NCBI RefSeq assembly: GCF_001426525.1
Contig: NZ_LMEW01000015.1
Span: 7,993 to 71,992, forward strand
DNA length: 64,000 bases
Source: Massilia sp. Root133
Lineage (GTDB): Bacteria; Pseudomonadota; Gammaproteobacteria; Burkholderiales; Burkholderiaceae_D
Direction of reading: 5' to 3'
A program made the position numbers and the translations under genes. This document shows, piece by piece, positions 37,813-47,587 of this stretch. Numbering within the stretch: the stretch's first letter is position 1; each line of letters opens with the position of its first letter. The notes below the pieces were generated by a model that ran no database searches, had not been told where the DNA came from, and saw only the letters and a program-made list of their open reading frames with translations.

Positions 37813-38880
37813 TCACTTCGGCCGGGGATTGGCCAGCTTCCGGTCCGGCTGCAACAGCTTGCCCGAGCGCACCGCGGCGACGGCCGCCGACACCGAGCGC
37901 GCCACGTTGCGCACCTCGTCCTGGAACGCCGTGTCCTTGTCGAGCGTGGCGTGGCTGTCCGCATACGCTTCGTAATAGCCGACGTAGCGGTCGAGCAGGG
38001 CGGTGGGGCCCGCGTCGATCAGGCCCATCCAGTCGAGCCAGTCGGACAGCGAGCGCCGCGTCGATTCGATGCCGGCCACGTCGCCATGCACGACGAGACC
38101 GTAGACGCGTCCCGCGAGATGCTTCGGATAGTGCCAGTCCTGCTCCAGCGCCTTCGCTTCTTCCGCCTTCTTGCCGTGCGTGGAGGTGGGATCGGGGTTG
38201 CCGCCGTCGGCGCACACGAGGCGGTCGATCATCAGCTTCAGCACGGAGGGTGACTGGTACCAGTACGTCGGCGTGAGGATGATGACCCCGTGCGCGGCCA
38301 CCCAGCGCTCGTAGATCTCGTTCATCCAGTCGTTTTCCTGGTTCAGCGAATGGTTCGGGTAGCAGCTGCACGGCCAATGGCACAGCGGCATCGCCGTCGA
38401 CACGCAGGCCTTGCACGGGTGGATGTGGCGGTCGTAGTCGGAAATGAGGCGCGACAGGTCGAGCAGGTCCGTCTCCATGCCCTCGGCCGCGATGGCGGCC
38501 TCGCACAGCGTCGCGAGCCGCCACGTCTTCGAGATCTCGCCCGGGCAGCTGCCGTCGTTGCGCGCCGCGCCATTAATCAAGAGGATGCGGCTCGGCGTCG
38601 CGGGATCTTTCTGGCGGGCCTCGGCGGCCAGCAGGCGGTCGTGCGCCTCTTTCCATTCGACGGATAAATCGTAGTCCGGGTCGGCGAACCCGGGGCCGGC
38701 CTTCACCGTGATCGGCGCCTTGTGCGAATCGACGTAGGCCCGCCACGCGACCTCTTCGACGGCTGCCAGTTCCTTGGCGACGGCCTGGTAGGCGGGATCG
38801 TAGAAGTCGCGTGAAAAAACGACGTGGAACTCGTCGCGGGTGAGCTTCGCGGGCGCCTGGCCCTTGCGTACGGTCGTCAT
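37813..38880 (-). CDS. Flavodoxin-fold NAD(P)H-dependent oxidoreductase
   Basis: A 355-residue protein. Residues about 95-290 show the NADPH-dependent FMN reductase fold: ILLINGAARNDGS at the phosphate loop and ILTPTYWYQSPSVLKLMIDR at the flavin ring. A Cys-rich loop, CKACVSTAMPLCHWPCSC, sits where iron-sulfur flavoproteins carry a cluster, though spacing differs. An additional N-terminal region of about 90 residues has no recognised domain. ATG 38880 gives MTTVRKG. Product could reduce quinones or aromatic nitro groups; not testable from sequence. Confidence 0.82.
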   Translation of the reverse strand: MTTVRKGQAPAKLTRDEFHVVFSRDFYDPAYQAVAKELAAVEEVAWRAYVDSHKAPITVKAGPGFADPDYDLSVEWKEAHDRLLAAEARQKDPATPSRILLINGAARNDGSCPGEISKTWRLATLCEAAIAAEGMETDLLDLSRLISDYDRHIHPCKACVSTAMPLCHWPCSCYPNHSLNQENDWMNEIYERWVAAHGVIILTPTYWYQSPSVLKLMIDRLVCADGGNPDPTSTHGKKAEEAKALEQDWHYPKHLAGRVYGLVVHGDVAGIESTRRSLSDWLDWMGLIDAGPTALLDRYVGYYEAYADSHATLDKDTAFQDEVRNVARSVSAAVAAVRSGKLLQPDRKLANPRPK

Positions 38881-38957
38881 GGCCGCCCTTTTCAGTAGAG
38901 TTGCGGCGATTATCGGCCGCATGCTCCGGCTCTGCCCGTACGGTAATTCACACAGAC

Positions 38958-38992
38958 GAAAAAAAGCGGCGCGAACCGTAGTTCGCGCCGCC
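38958..38992 (-). terminator. Rho-independent terminator after the TPR gene
   Basis: GGCGGCGCGAAC/GTTCGCGCCGC arms with a short loop; on the minus strand the hairpin is followed by a run of T. It lies about 25 bases after the TPR gene stop. Confidence 0.85.
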
Positions 38993-39017
38993 TTGTCTGC
39001 CGGTGATCCGGCCGGGA

Positions 39018-40316
39018 TTACTTGGCCGCCATCGCACCCGTCGGGTGGTTCAGCAGCAGGATCCAGTACTTGGCCGTGTCGGACAGGCCGCCGCCCGCTT
39101 TCACTTGCTGGAAGGTCTCGATGGCCTTGTCCTTCTGGCCGGCTTTCGCGTAGGCCATGCCCAGGCGCAGCTTGGCTTCGTCCGGCGACTTCAGGCCGCC
39201 CTTGGCGATACCTTGCTGGATGAACGGGATGCCCTTGTCGAACTGGTCCATCGTGACGTACGCCCAGCCCAGGTTGACGAGACCAGCACCGGTCTTGGCC
39301 TTGGCGGCGCCCGCTTCGCCCGCGGCGATGTTTTTCGCATCGCTTGCGGCTTCCTTGGTGGCGCGGTCGCGCAGCTGGCGGTCCTTGGCGGCGCCGCTGC
39401 CCGTGCCCAGCACGCCGGCGGCGAAGCCCGCGTCGACGACCTTCTTCGCTTCGGTCGGGAAGCCATCCTTCATGGCCAGCTCGGCCAGTTCCGTGTAGGC
39501 GTCCGACGACATCTGCTTGACGGCCGCGAATTCGAGACGCAGCACGTCAGGAATGTTGGCGTCCTGGAAGCCCGGCTTGCGCACGATGCCGCGGCTGATC
39601 AGGTCGGTCCAGAAATCGTCGGTCGGGTAGTAGGCGGCCAGTTTTTCCAGGCCGCGCAGGTAGGCGGCGTCATCCTTGACCTTGTTCGCGGCCGACGCGT
39701 ACAGGCGCAGGTCTTCCTGGGTCGGGGTCTTGCCGGCCTGTTCCGCTGCCTGCAGCACCGGTTCCTGGGCTTTCAGCGCCGACGCGTAGTCGCCGCTCAG
39801 GTAGTACGAGCGGATCAGCGCCGAGTTGATCTGGTCCGTCGACTTGCCCGATGCCTGGATCTGCTTGTACAGCTCGATCGCCTTCGGATAATTCTTGGCG
39901 TTGTAATACATCGTGGCCAGCGCCTGCGTGAAGTTGCCCTTGTCCGCGTCCGGCAGCTTGCCCGACGCCAGGATCGCTTCCAGCGCGCCGATCGCCATCT
40001 GGTCGTCGCCCGTCGACGTGCCCAGCGACAACTTCATACGGTTCAGCACATAGGTCTCGTACGGCGTCTTGTCCGGGAACGCTTCGGCCTGGGTGATGCG
40101 GTTCTTCACCTCGCCATAGTTCTTCGCGTCCATCAGCGGCTTGATCTGCGCCGGGTCGAGCAGCTTGTACAGTTCCGGGCGGACGGAGTCAGGCTTCGGC
40201 GCGGGCGCCTCGGCTTTCTTGTCCTGCGCCGACGCGCTGTGCATCAGGGCCGGCGCGGCGTTCAGGCCAAGGGCGGCCAGCATCATGGCAAGGCGGGCGA
40301 AACGGAATTGGGACAT
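39018..40316 (-). CDS. Exported tetratricopeptide-repeat protein
   Basis: A 432-residue protein with a signal peptide (about residues 1-29, ending ASAQD). The mature part is built of helix pairs typical of TPRs, for example GNFTQALATMYYNAKNYPKA and KLRLGMAYAKAGQKDKAIET, suggesting a periplasmic protein-binding scaffold. ATG 40316 follows AGAGAGGA. Single gene with its own terminator. No partner is evident. The 193 bases between it and the hexosaminidase gene hold only leader sequence. Confidence 0.88.
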   Translation of the reverse strand: MSQFRFARLAMMLAALGLNAAPALMHSASAQDKKAEAPAPKPDSVRPELYKLLDPAQIKPLMDAKNYGEVKNRITQAEAFPDKTPYETYVLNRMKLSLGTSTGDDQMAIGALEAILASGKLPDADKGNFTQALATMYYNAKNYPKAIELYKQIQASGKSTDQINSALIRSYYLSGDYASALKAQEPVLQAAEQAGKTPTQEDLRLYASAANKVKDDAAYLRGLEKLAAYYPTDDFWTDLISRGIVRKPGFQDANIPDVLRLEFAAVKQMSSDAYTELAELAMKDGFPTEAKKVVDAGFAAGVLGTGSGAAKDRQLRDRATKEAASDAKNIAAGEAGAAKAKTGAGLVNLGWAYVTMDQFDKGIPFIQQGIAKGGLKSPDEAKLRLGMAYAKAGQKDKAIETFQQVKAGGGLSDTAKYWILLLNHPTGAMAAK

Positions 40317-40510
40317 TGAAAAATCCTCTCTTAATGACGATAAAATTGCACCGCTCAGTGGCTGTAATGGCTTCAAATGCATACGCCGACGGTGCTGGTG
40401 CCGATCTCGGACAAAGCGTGCATTGTCCCACAAACTGCTGACGGGCGTGGCAATTGTGCCCCAGCCGTGCGACGTCGGTATGCGGCGTTACAAGTGGTTA
40501 CCCGACGCGG

Positions 40511-41995
40511 TCAAAAGCCGGGCACCGGACACTGCCCCGTCGCCTCGATGTCGCCGGCCAGCCAGGACCGGACCGCGTCCAGCGCGGGCGGTGCGAAGCC
40601 ATAAGTCATCAGCGCGGGCGCCGCGACGTCGAGCGCCTGGTACGGATTCCACAGCGCGAGGTGCAGATCCGGCGTCCACGTGGCTCGCGCGTGCGCGCCG
40701 TAGCGGCGGCGCGACGTCGACGCGAGGATCGTGAAGCGGCCGTCGTCCGGCAGCGCATGCCAGTCGAACGTTTCCGCATCCGCGAACGTCACGAGGTCCA
40801 CGTCGAACAGCGTCGCCAGCATCGCCGCGATGGCGCTGGCCGGCACGCCCGCTTCCGACACGCCGTCGCTGACCACGTCCTGGCGCGCGACGAGGCGCAC
40901 CTTGCTGCCCGGTGCGGGACGCTGTGGATTGCCACGCGCCGTGAGCGCCCGGCGCCACGCGTCCGCCATCAGCGCGCGGTCGGCGTCTTCGGTCGCGTAC
41001 TGCACGGCGCCGGCCGGATGGGCGCGCGCGAGGCGGTCCAGGCGTGCCAGGCGCGCATGCACGTCGGCCAGCGGCAGGCGGCCGTCCCCGATGGCGGCCG
41101 CGATCGCCGCGATCGTGCGTTCCTGTGTGTCGCGGCTGCCGATGGCCATCACCATGTCCGCGCCGGCCCTCAGCGCGTTCACGGCGGCGTCGCCGGCATC
41201 GTACCGGTGCGCGATCGCGTGCATGTCCATGCCGTCCGTGATGATCACGCCGTCGTAGCGCCACTCGGTGCGCAGCAGGTCGTGCAGGATCGCGCGCGAC
41301 ATCGTGGCCGGATTGTCGGCGTCGAGGGCGGGGTAGACGATGTGCGCCGTCATCACGGCCGGCGCGTGCGGCGCGGCCGTGCGGAACGGCGCGAATTCGA
41401 AGCGCTCCAGTTCCTGCAAGGGTTTGTCGACCGTCGGCAGGTCGCGGTGCGAATCGACGTGCGTGTCGCCGTGGCCGGGGAAGTGCTTGACGCAGCAGGC
41501 CACGCCTTCGCTGTCGCTGCCGGCCATCCACGCGAGCGCGAGGGCCGTGGCGCGATCCGGATCGGCGCCGAACGAGCGCTCCGCGATGACGGGATTGCGC
41601 GGGTTGTTGTTCAGGTCCAGCACGGGCGCGAAGTTCCAGTTGAAGCCCAGCGCGCGGATCGCGCGCGCGACGGCCGCGCCCACGTCGCGCGCGAGCGGTT
41701 CGTCGCCCGCCGCGCCGAGCGCCATCGCGGACGGCGGCGGCGGCACCCACAGCGCGCGCACGACGGCGCCGCCTTCCTGGTCGAGCGCGATCAGCGCGTG
41801 CTCGCCCATCGCATCTTTCAAGTCGCTCGTGAAACGCGTGAGCTGCGCGGCGTCCGTCATGTTCTGGCGGAACAGGCACGCGCCGCGGATGCGGTTGGCG
41901 CGGATGAAGTCGGCCGTGTCGGCGTCGAGTGCCGTGCCGAACAGCCGGATCATGATCAGGCGGCCGGCCAGCTGGCGAAGGTCGTTCGTGGGCAT
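40511..41995 (-). CDS. nagZ: GH3 beta-N-acetylhexosaminidase
   Basis: A 494-residue family 3 glycosidase removing terminal N-acetylglucosamine from muropeptides or chitin oligomers. The NagZ-type signature is complete: KHFPGHGDTHVDSH, with the catalytic His/Asp dyad, and the nucleophile Asp in ITDGMDMHAI. It is longer than classical NagZ (about 340) by a C-terminal domain of some 140 residues, as in other Gram-negative GH3 hexosaminidases. No signal peptide, so cytoplasmic. Last gene of the amino-sugar operon, 9 bases after the SIS gene. The nagZ symbol is by family, not proven. Confidence 0.85.
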   Translation of the reverse strand: MPTNDLRQLAGRLIMIRLFGTALDADTADFIRANRIRGACLFRQNMTDAAQLTRFTSDLKDAMGEHALIALDQEGGAVVRALWVPPPPSAMALGAAGDEPLARDVGAAVARAIRALGFNWNFAPVLDLNNNPRNPVIAERSFGADPDRATALALAWMAGSDSEGVACCVKHFPGHGDTHVDSHRDLPTVDKPLQELERFEFAPFRTAAPHAPAVMTAHIVYPALDADNPATMSRAILHDLLRTEWRYDGVIITDGMDMHAIAHRYDAGDAAVNALRAGADMVMAIGSRDTQERTIAAIAAAIGDGRLPLADVHARLARLDRLARAHPAGAVQYATEDADRALMADAWRRALTARGNPQRPAPGSKVRLVARQDVVSDGVSEAGVPASAIAAMLATLFDVDLVTFADAETFDWHALPDDGRFTILASTSRRRYGAHARATWTPDLHLALWNPYQALDVAAPALMTYGFAPPALDAVRSWLAGDIEATGQCPVPGF

Positions 41996-42004
41996 CAGTG
42001 CGGC

Positions 42005-43027
42005 TCAGTGTGTTTTCGTGACTTTGTTCAGGTGGCGCGGCTTGTCCGGATCGAGTCCGCGCGCTTTCGACAGGTGCGCCGCCATCACGTAGAACGCGTT
42101 GATCGCGACGATCGGGTCGAGGTCCGCGCAGGTCGACACGGGCAGGTCGAGGTCGCGCGAGGCGATGTCGGCCGGCGCCGCGAGCAGCACGCGGGCGCCG
42201 CGGCCGCGCATCTCGTCGGCCAGCGCGACGAGACCCGCTTGCGCCGGGCCCCGCGTCGCGAAGATCAGCAGCGGATAGCCCTCGTCGATCAGCGCCATCG
42301 GGCCATGCTTGATTTCCGCGCCGGAGAACGCTTCCGCCTGCAGCGCCGACGTCTCCTTGAATTTCAGCGCCGCTTCCAGCGCGATCGGGAAGCTGATGCC
42401 GCGGCCCACGACCATGATGTTGCGCGCCGGCGCCAACACCTCGAGTGCCGCCGACCAGTCGGTCCGCGCGGCCTGGCGCAGCGCGTCCGGCAGGGCGGCC
42501 AGGCCGTCCTTCAACTCTGCATCCTGCTGCCATTCCGCGACGAGGCGCGCGCCGGCCGTCAGGCTCGTGATGAAACTCTTCGTCGCGGCGACGCTGTGCT
42601 CCTTCCCGGCCCGAAGCGGCAGCGCCCATTCGGCCGCGCGTGCGAGCGGCGAATCGATGTCGTTCACGAGCGCCACGGTCGTCGCGCCGCCCTGGCGGAA
42701 GTAGCGGATCGGTTCGACGACGTCCGGGCTCTGGCCCGATTGCGAGATCGATATGGCCAGTGTGCCGGACGCCTGCAGCGGCGCCTTGTACAACGTGACG
42801 AGCGACATCGGCAGCGACGTCACGAGACGGCCCATGCGCGCCATGATCAGGTAGGCGAGGTAGCTGGACGCGTGGTCCGAACTGCCGCGCGCCACCGTCA
42901 CCGCGTTATGGAAGGAGGCGCCCCGCAGGTGGTGGCCCAGCGCGGCGTAGCGGTCGGCGTCGTTGGCCAGCTGCAGGGCGACGCAGTCGGCCGCGGACAC
43001 GGCTTCTTCAAGCATCAGCGAGGTCAC
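42005..43027 (-). CDS. SIS-domain glucosamine-6-phosphate deaminase (NagB-II type)
   Basis: A 340-residue protein of two SIS sugar-isomerase domains related to the isomerase half of GlmS and to AgaS. ARGSSDHASSYLAYL and ISISQSGQSPDVVEP are the phosphosugar loops of the first domain; AGKEHSVAATKSFITS and VVGRGISFPIALEAALKFKE follow. In operons with nagA and nagK this family converts glucosamine-6-phosphate to fructose-6-phosphate plus ammonia. It overlaps nagA by 20 bases, hence translationally coupled. Confidence 0.88.
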   Translation of the reverse strand: MTSLMLEEAVSAADCVALQLANDADRYAALGHHLRGASFHNAVTVARGSSDHASSYLAYLIMARMGRLVTSLPMSLVTLYKAPLQASGTLAISISQSGQSPDVVEPIRYFRQGGATTVALVNDIDSPLARAAEWALPLRAGKEHSVAATKSFITSLTAGARLVAEWQQDAELKDGLAALPDALRQAARTDWSAALEVLAPARNIMVVGRGISFPIALEAALKFKETSALQAEAFSGAEIKHGPMALIDEGYPLLIFATRGPAQAGLVALADEMRGRGARVLLAAPADIASRDLDLPVSTCADLDPIVAINAFYVMAAHLSKARGLDPDKPRHLNKVTKTH

Positions 43028-44117
43028 ACTGTTCTCCTTCGATATGAACGGTTTTCAGGTTCAGGTCGCGGTCGAGCACGACGAGGTCGGCGAAGCAGCC
43101 CGGCGCGATGCGGCCGCGGCGCGTTTCGCCCAGGTAGTCGGCGGCGTTCGTCGACACGCGGCGCGCGGCGTCGGCGAGATCGAGGCCGATCGAGACGAGG
43201 TTGCGCAGCGCCTGGTCCATCGTCAGCGTGCTGCCTGCCAGTGTGCCGTCCGCGAGGCGCACGCCGCCCATGCATTTGTGGACGACCTGGCGGCCCAGCA
43301 TGTACTGGCCATCGGGCATGCCCGCGGCGGCCGTGGAATCCGTCACGCAGTACAGGTGCGGGATGCAGCGCAGCGCCGTGCGGATCGCGCCCGGATGCAC
43401 GTGCAACAGGTCGGGAATGATCTCCGCGTACTGCGCATGCGCGAGCGCGGCGCCCACCATGCCGGGATCGCGGTGGTGCAGGCCCGGCATCGCGTTGAAC
43501 AAATGCGTGAAGCCGGCCGCGCCGTGCTCCAGCGCGCGCACGCCGTCGTCGTAGTTGCCGTTCGTGTGGCCGATCTGCACGCGGATGCCGGCGTCCGCCA
43601 GCTGCCGCACGAGAGGCAGGTGGCCGTCGATCTCGGGCGCCACGGTGATCAGCCGCATCGGTGCCTGCGCGTTGAATCGCTCCACTTCCGCCATCGTCGC
43701 TTCGCGTGCGAACGGCGGCTGCGCGCCCAGCTTGCCCGAGTTGATGTACGGACCTTCCAGGTGCACGCCGAGGATGCGCGCTTCGTCCTTGCCGCGCTGC
43801 TCGCACGCGGTGCCGATGGCGGCGAGCGCGCGGTCGATGTCGTCCAGCGGCGCCGTCATCGTCGTGGCCAGCAGGCTCGTCGTGCCGTGCCGCGCATGCA
43901 AGCGGGCGATCACGTGCGGCGCGTCGCCGCCTTCCATCATGTCGCGTCCCGCGCCGCCGTGCACGTGCAGGTCGATGAAGCCGGGCAGGATGTAGTCGTC
44001 CTTGTTCGATGCCGGATCGGCCGCGTCGCCTTCGATGGCGGCGATCGTCGTCGTGCCGTCTTCGATGACGATGCGGCCGCGGATCCAGCCGTCCGGAGTC
44101 AGGATATTGCCTTGCAT
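43008..44117 (-). CDS. nagA: N-acetylglucosamine-6-phosphate deacetylase
   Basis: A 369-residue amidohydrolase removing acetate from GlcNAc-6-phosphate. Metal and substrate motifs: GFIDLHVHGGAGRDMME, HLEGPYINSGKLGAQPP, IGHTNGNYDDGV, FTHLFNAMPGLHHRDPG and VTDSTAAAGMPDG. Start ATG 44117 follows AAAGGA. Its 3' end overlaps the SIS gene by 20 bases; the upstream kinase is 11 bases away. Cytoplasmic. Confidence 0.96.
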   Translation of the reverse strand: MQGNILTPDGWIRGRIVIEDGTTTIAAIEGDAADPASNKDDYILPGFIDLHVHGGAGRDMMEGGDAPHVIARLHARHGTTSLLATTMTAPLDDIDRALAAIGTACEQRGKDEARILGVHLEGPYINSGKLGAQPPFAREATMAEVERFNAQAPMRLITVAPEIDGHLPLVRQLADAGIRVQIGHTNGNYDDGVRALEHGAAGFTHLFNAMPGLHHRDPGMVGAALAHAQYAEIIPDLLHVHPGAIRTALRCIPHLYCVTDSTAAAGMPDGQYMLGRQVVHKCMGGVRLADGTLAGSTLTMDQALRNLVSIGLDLADAARRVSTNAADYLGETRRGRIAPGCFADLVVLDRDLNLKTVHIEGEQCDLADA

Positions 44118-44128
44118 GGTGGGTCCTT

Positions 44129-45004
44129 TCATGCCGCGACGTGCAGCTCGATCATCCGTAATGCGCCGCGCGCGGAATCGCCTTCCGGCGCGCGGGCGCG
44201 GGCCGCGAGCGCGGGCGGGAGCCAGTCGCGCAGGGCGCTCCCCAGGCCGCCGCACAGCGCGAGGGGGAGACGCTCGTCCGGGTCGAGCGCGCGGGCGATG
44301 GCGGCCGCTTCCTCGCCGGCCTTCACCAGGATGGCGCGCGCGGCCGGATCGTCCGCGTGCTGCAGCACGAGCGGCGCGAGCGTGGCGTACGTCGTCTGCG
44401 TGGCCTGGCCGAGCCAGACCTGGATCGCGGCGCGGTTGCCGCCGCAGGCGTCGATAACGGCGTCGGCGAACGCGCTGCCGGGCCGGCGTCCGTCGAGCAC
44501 CTGTTCGATATGGTTGATGGCGGCGAGGCCGATCCAGCCCCCGCTCGCTTCGTCGCCGGCGGGGAAGCCCCAGCCGCCCACTTCGCGCCGCGTGCCGTCG
44601 GGCTGCAGCACTTCGCCGACGCTGCCCGTGCCGATGGCGACGATGGCGCCGGGACGGCCGCCGTGCGCGCCCAAAAGGGTAGAAAAAGCATCGGTTTCGA
44701 GGCGCAGCGCGGCGTAGCCGGGATCGGCGTCCACGAACGCCTGCGCCCACTGGCGATTGTGCACGCCGGCGAGGCCGAGGCCGATGGCGATGCGGTCAAG
44801 CGAAGGTTGTTCGATGCCGGCCGCGGCGAAGGCCTGGGCGGCGGCGTCCTGGACGGAAGCCCAGGCGCGGGCGATGCCCAGGCCGAGGCCGGACGGGCCG
44901 CTGGCGCCCTGGGCCAGTTCGACGACACCGTGGGGAGAAATCCGCGCAAGGCGCACGCGGGTGCCGGTGCCGCCGCCGTCGACGCCGATGAGATAGTCGA
45001 TCAT
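44129..45004 (-). CDS. BadF/BadG-family N-acetylglucosamine kinase
   Basis: A 291-residue ASKHA-fold kinase. GVDGGGTGTRVRLARI is the phosphate-1 loop, GLGLAGVHNRQWAQAF and ILIAIGTGSVGE-like IVAIGTGSVGEVLQ the connecting and phosphate-2 motifs, and GGWGFPAGDEASGGWIG the sugar site. In this operon it would phosphorylate free GlcNAc taken up by a permease not present here, so the pathway would not rely on a phosphotransferase system. First gene of the operon, directly after the promoter at 45033. Confidence 0.9.
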   Translation of the reverse strand: MIDYLIGVDGGGTGTRVRLARISPHGVVELAQGASGPSGLGLGIARAWASVQDAAAQAFAAAGIEQPSLDRIAIGLGLAGVHNRQWAQAFVDADPGYAALRLETDAFSTLLGAHGGRPGAIVAIGTGSVGEVLQPDGTRREVGGWGFPAGDEASGGWIGLAAINHIEQVLDGRRPGSAFADAVIDACGGNRAAIQVWLGQATQTTYATLAPLVLQHADDPAARAILVKAGEEAAAIARALDPDERLPLALCGGLGSALRDWLPPALAARARAPEGDSARGALRMIELHVAA

Positions 45005-45007
45005 ATG

Positions 45008-45061
45008 AGTGCTGTGCCGGGAAGGTCAGGGCACTATAGGCAGCACTGATAGGCTTGTCAA
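45008..45061 (-). promoter_or_regulatory. Promoter and candidate operator of the amino-sugar operon
   Basis: On the minus strand, TTGACA (45061-45056) and TATAGT (45038-45033) are separated by exactly 17 bases, a near-perfect sigma-70 promoter, about 29 bases before the kinase ATG. A seven-base inverted repeat, AGTGCTG (45008-45014) and CAGCACT (45041-45047), brackets the -10 and start site, and a direct repeat GGTATT lies just upstream (45063 and 45074). Both are candidate binding sites for a repressor such as the GntR/UTRA protein. Confidence 0.75.
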
Positions 45062-45068
45062 CAGGTAT

Positions 45069-46187
45069 TTAATTGGTATTGTCGGTCCGGTCGGCAGAGG
45101 CGGAATTGGTCTCGTCCGTGCTGCTGTAGACATCCATGTTGACTGATGAATTGGTATTGAAGGCGGTATTGTCGCGCAGCCATTCGAACAGGATCGCCAT
45201 CATGAACGGACCGACGAACAGGCCGATCACACCCAGGGTCGAGACACCGCCGAGAAGGCCGAACAGCACGGCGAGGAACGGCAGGTTGACGCGCCGGCCG
45301 ATCAGCTTCGGGCGGATGAATTTATCGACGAGGAACAGTTCGAACGCGCCCCAGCAGAACAGGCCCAGCGCGGCGCCGGAATGGCCCTGGCCCAGCAGCA
45401 GCAGCGAGACGAGCGAGAACGACAGCGGCGCGCCGCCCGGCACGAGCGCGAAATACCCCGTGAGCACGCCCAGCAGCGCCGGCGCCGGCGCGCCCGCGAT
45501 GGCGTAGGCGGCGCCGAGCACGCAGCCCTCGAGGATGGCGACGGAGACGAGGCCCAGCGCCGTGCCGCGCACGGACAGGGGGAACACGCGGCGCAGCATC
45601 GGATACTGGCGCGGCAGCGCGCGCATGCCGGCCGTGTCGACGTGGTGGATGGCGGCGGGGCCGTGCAGGTACAGGACGAACAGGGTGAGCAGGGCGAGGA
45701 ACAGGTACAGCGCATTCGCGAGGATCGTCGAGCCCCACAGGCGCGCGGCGCCCGTCAGGTGCGGGGCGAAATCGCCGGCCGCGCTGCCGACGAGGCGGTT
45801 CAAGCCGCCGGGCAGGGCAAGGTGTTCGTTCCACCACTGGACCGCGTGTTCGGCCACCATCGGCAGGTGCGCGATCCAGACGGGGACGGGGATGCCCGTC
45901 TCGTTGGCGCGGGCCAGGAGGCGCTGCACGCCGGCCAGTTCGCCGCCCAGCGTATTCAGCAACAGGATGGATGGACCGACGAAACCGAGGATCAGCAGGC
46001 CCACGAGGCAGGCCGCGCTGGCGGCCGGCGGCCAGCCGCGGCGCTGCAGGTGGACGTGCGCGGGCCAGGTGATCACGGCGAGCAGGCCGGCCCAGGCCAG
46101 CGCGCCGAGGAAGTGCTGCAGGAGGACGGCCAGCGCCAGCGCGAACAGCGCCGGCACGAGAAGTCTGGGGGCGCGCCGGTCCGTCAT
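45069..46187 (-). CDS. AI-2E-type membrane protein (PerM family)
   Basis: A 372-residue membrane protein with seven or so hydrophobic segments. Family features: an N-terminal pair of segments around [19 protein letters not shown], a long middle loop, and the C-terminal [19 protein letters not shown] and [20 protein letters not shown]. Members export signals or ions; function here is unknown. The C-terminus is polar and Asn/Thr rich. Its ATG overlaps the htpX stop by four bases (ATGA), so the two are translationally coupled. Confidence 0.88.
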   Translation of the reverse strand: MTDRRAPRLLVPALFALALAVLLQHFLGALAWAGLLAVITWPAHVHLQRRGWPPAASAACLVGLLILGFVGPSILLLNTLGGELAGVQRLLARANETGIPVPVWIAHLPMVAEHAVQWWNEHLALPGGLNRLVGSAAGDFAPHLTGAARLWGSTILANALYLFLALLTLFVLYLHGPAAIHHVDTAGMRALPRQYPMLRRVFPLSVRGTALGLVSVAILEGCVLGAAYAIAGAPAPALLGVLTGYFALVPGGAPLSFSLVSLLLLGQGHSGAALGLFCWGAFELFLVDKFIRPKLIGRRVNLPFLAVLFGLLGGVSTLGVIGLFVGPFMMAILFEWLRDNTAFNTNSSVNMDVYSSTDETNSASADRTDNTN

Positions 46188-47053
46188 GCCTGCTGCAAGG
46201 CCGCGATGCGGTCCTCGCACGACGGGTGGCTGCTGAACAGGGCCAGCATGCCGCCGCCGGCGATACCCGCTGCGGCCAGGTTCTTCGGCAGGTCGGCGTG
46301 ATCCAGGCCGCCCAGGCGACGGAGCGCGGCGATCATCGGGCGCGGCGTGCCCATGATCCGGGCGGCGCCGCGGTCGGCGCGGTATTCGCGCTGGCGCGAG
46401 AACCAGGCCACGATGATGCTGGCCACGAGGCCGAACAGCAGGTCGCACACGACCGACGTGATCGTGAACGCGATGCCGGGACCGCGCTCCTCGCCGTCGC
46501 GGCGCAGGAACTGGTCGACAAAGTACGCGACGACGCGCGCCAGGAAGATCACGAACGTGTTCACGACGCCCTGGATCAGCGTAAGCGTCACCATGTCGCC
46601 GTTCGCGACGTGCGCCACTTCGTGCGCGAGCACCGCTTCCACTTCATCGTGCGTCATCGACGTGAGCAGGCCGGTCGACACGGCGACGAGCGACGCGTTC
46701 TTCGTCGCGCCGGTCGCGAATGCGTTCGGCGCGCCTTCGTAGATCGCGACTTCCGGCAGCGCGATGCCGGCCTTCTGCGCCTGGCGCGCGACGGTGTCGA
46801 GCAGCCAGCGCTCGGTGGGGTTGGACGGCTGCGCGATCACGCGCGCACCGGTCGACCATTTCGCGATGGGCTTCGACAGCCACAGCGAAATGAAGGCGCC
46901 GCCGAAGCCCATCAGGCCGGCGAAGACGAGCAGGGCGCCCAGGTTCAGGCCCTTGGCCGTCAGGTATTGGTTAACGCCCAGCAGGCTCGCCGTGATGCCA
47001 AGCACGAGCATGATGGCGAGGTTGGTGGCAAGGAAAAGCAGGATGCGTTTCAT
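46184..47053 (-). CDS. htpX: Heat-shock membrane protease HtpX
   Basis: A 289-residue inner-membrane zinc peptidase of family M48 that helps clear misfolded membrane proteins. Two N-terminal membrane segments ([38 protein letters not shown]) precede the active site [15 protein letters not shown], followed by two further segments and the third zinc ligand region [14 protein letters not shown]. Length matches E. coli HtpX (293). ATG 47053 preferred over an in-frame start 24 bases upstream. Confidence 0.97.
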   Translation of the reverse strand: MKRILLFLATNLAIMLVLGITASLLGVNQYLTAKGLNLGALLVFAGLMGFGGAFISLWLSKPIAKWSTGARVIAQPSNPTERWLLDTVARQAQKAGIALPEVAIYEGAPNAFATGATKNASLVAVSTGLLTSMTHDEVEAVLAHEVAHVANGDMVTLTLIQGVVNTFVIFLARVVAYFVDQFLRRDGEERGPGIAFTITSVVCDLLFGLVASIIVAWFSRQREYRADRGAARIMGTPRPMIAALRRLGGLDHADLPKNLAAAGIAGGGMLALFSSHPSCEDRIAALQQA

Positions 47054-47176
47054 GGTCGTATCTCTCATCAATAACAAGAATCGCGGCGCAAGCGGCCGTG
47101 GTCAAGGCGAAGGATAGGACAAGGAGGCATCTTGGAAAAGCGAAGTAAACAGAAGGATTTCTTCGAAAAAATGGAA

Positions 47177-47587
47177 TTATAACTGACGCACGTCGACGGG
47201 CGGGTTGTCCCAGTCGTCATCGCGGCCGTTCAGGTACGTGACGGGCAGCGCGGCGCGTGCGTCGGCCGCCAGGTCGTCCAGGCAGTGTACGCTGACCGCC
47301 ACATACTCTCCCCAGCGCGGCGACGTGCCCGTGCCGAACGGCCGGATGCCGCACGTGGCGCAGAACAGGTGGCGTTCCGTGCGCGTGTTGCAGCGGTATT
47401 CCGTCAGCGCGCCGGCGCCATGCAGAAGGCGGAACGCGGCCGCGGGCACGATCGCCGCCCAGTTGCGCTGCTTGGTGCAGAGACTGCAATTGCAGACGAT
47501 CGTGCCCCGATCGAGGTCGATGTCGGCCGCGAAGCGCACGGCGCCGCAATGGCAGCTGCCGTGCCAGGTGCGCACGCCGCCCGTCAT
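47177..47587 (-). CDS. GFA-family zinc enzyme
   Basis: A 136-residue protein of the glutathione-dependent formaldehyde-activating/CENP-V family. The zinc ligands are clear: GSCHCGAVRF, CNCSLCTK and FCATCGIRPFG. Members act on glutathione adducts, but many have unknown substrates. Its start overlaps the stop of the S15 hydrolase by four bases, so both are translated from one transcript. Confidence 0.9.
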   Translation of the reverse strand: MTGGVRTWHGSCHCGAVRFAADIDLDRGTIVCNCSLCTKQRNWAAIVPAAAFRLLHGAGALTEYRCNTRTERHLFCATCGIRPFGTGTSPRWGEYVAVSVHCLDDLAADARAALPVTYLNGRDDDWDNPPVDVRQL

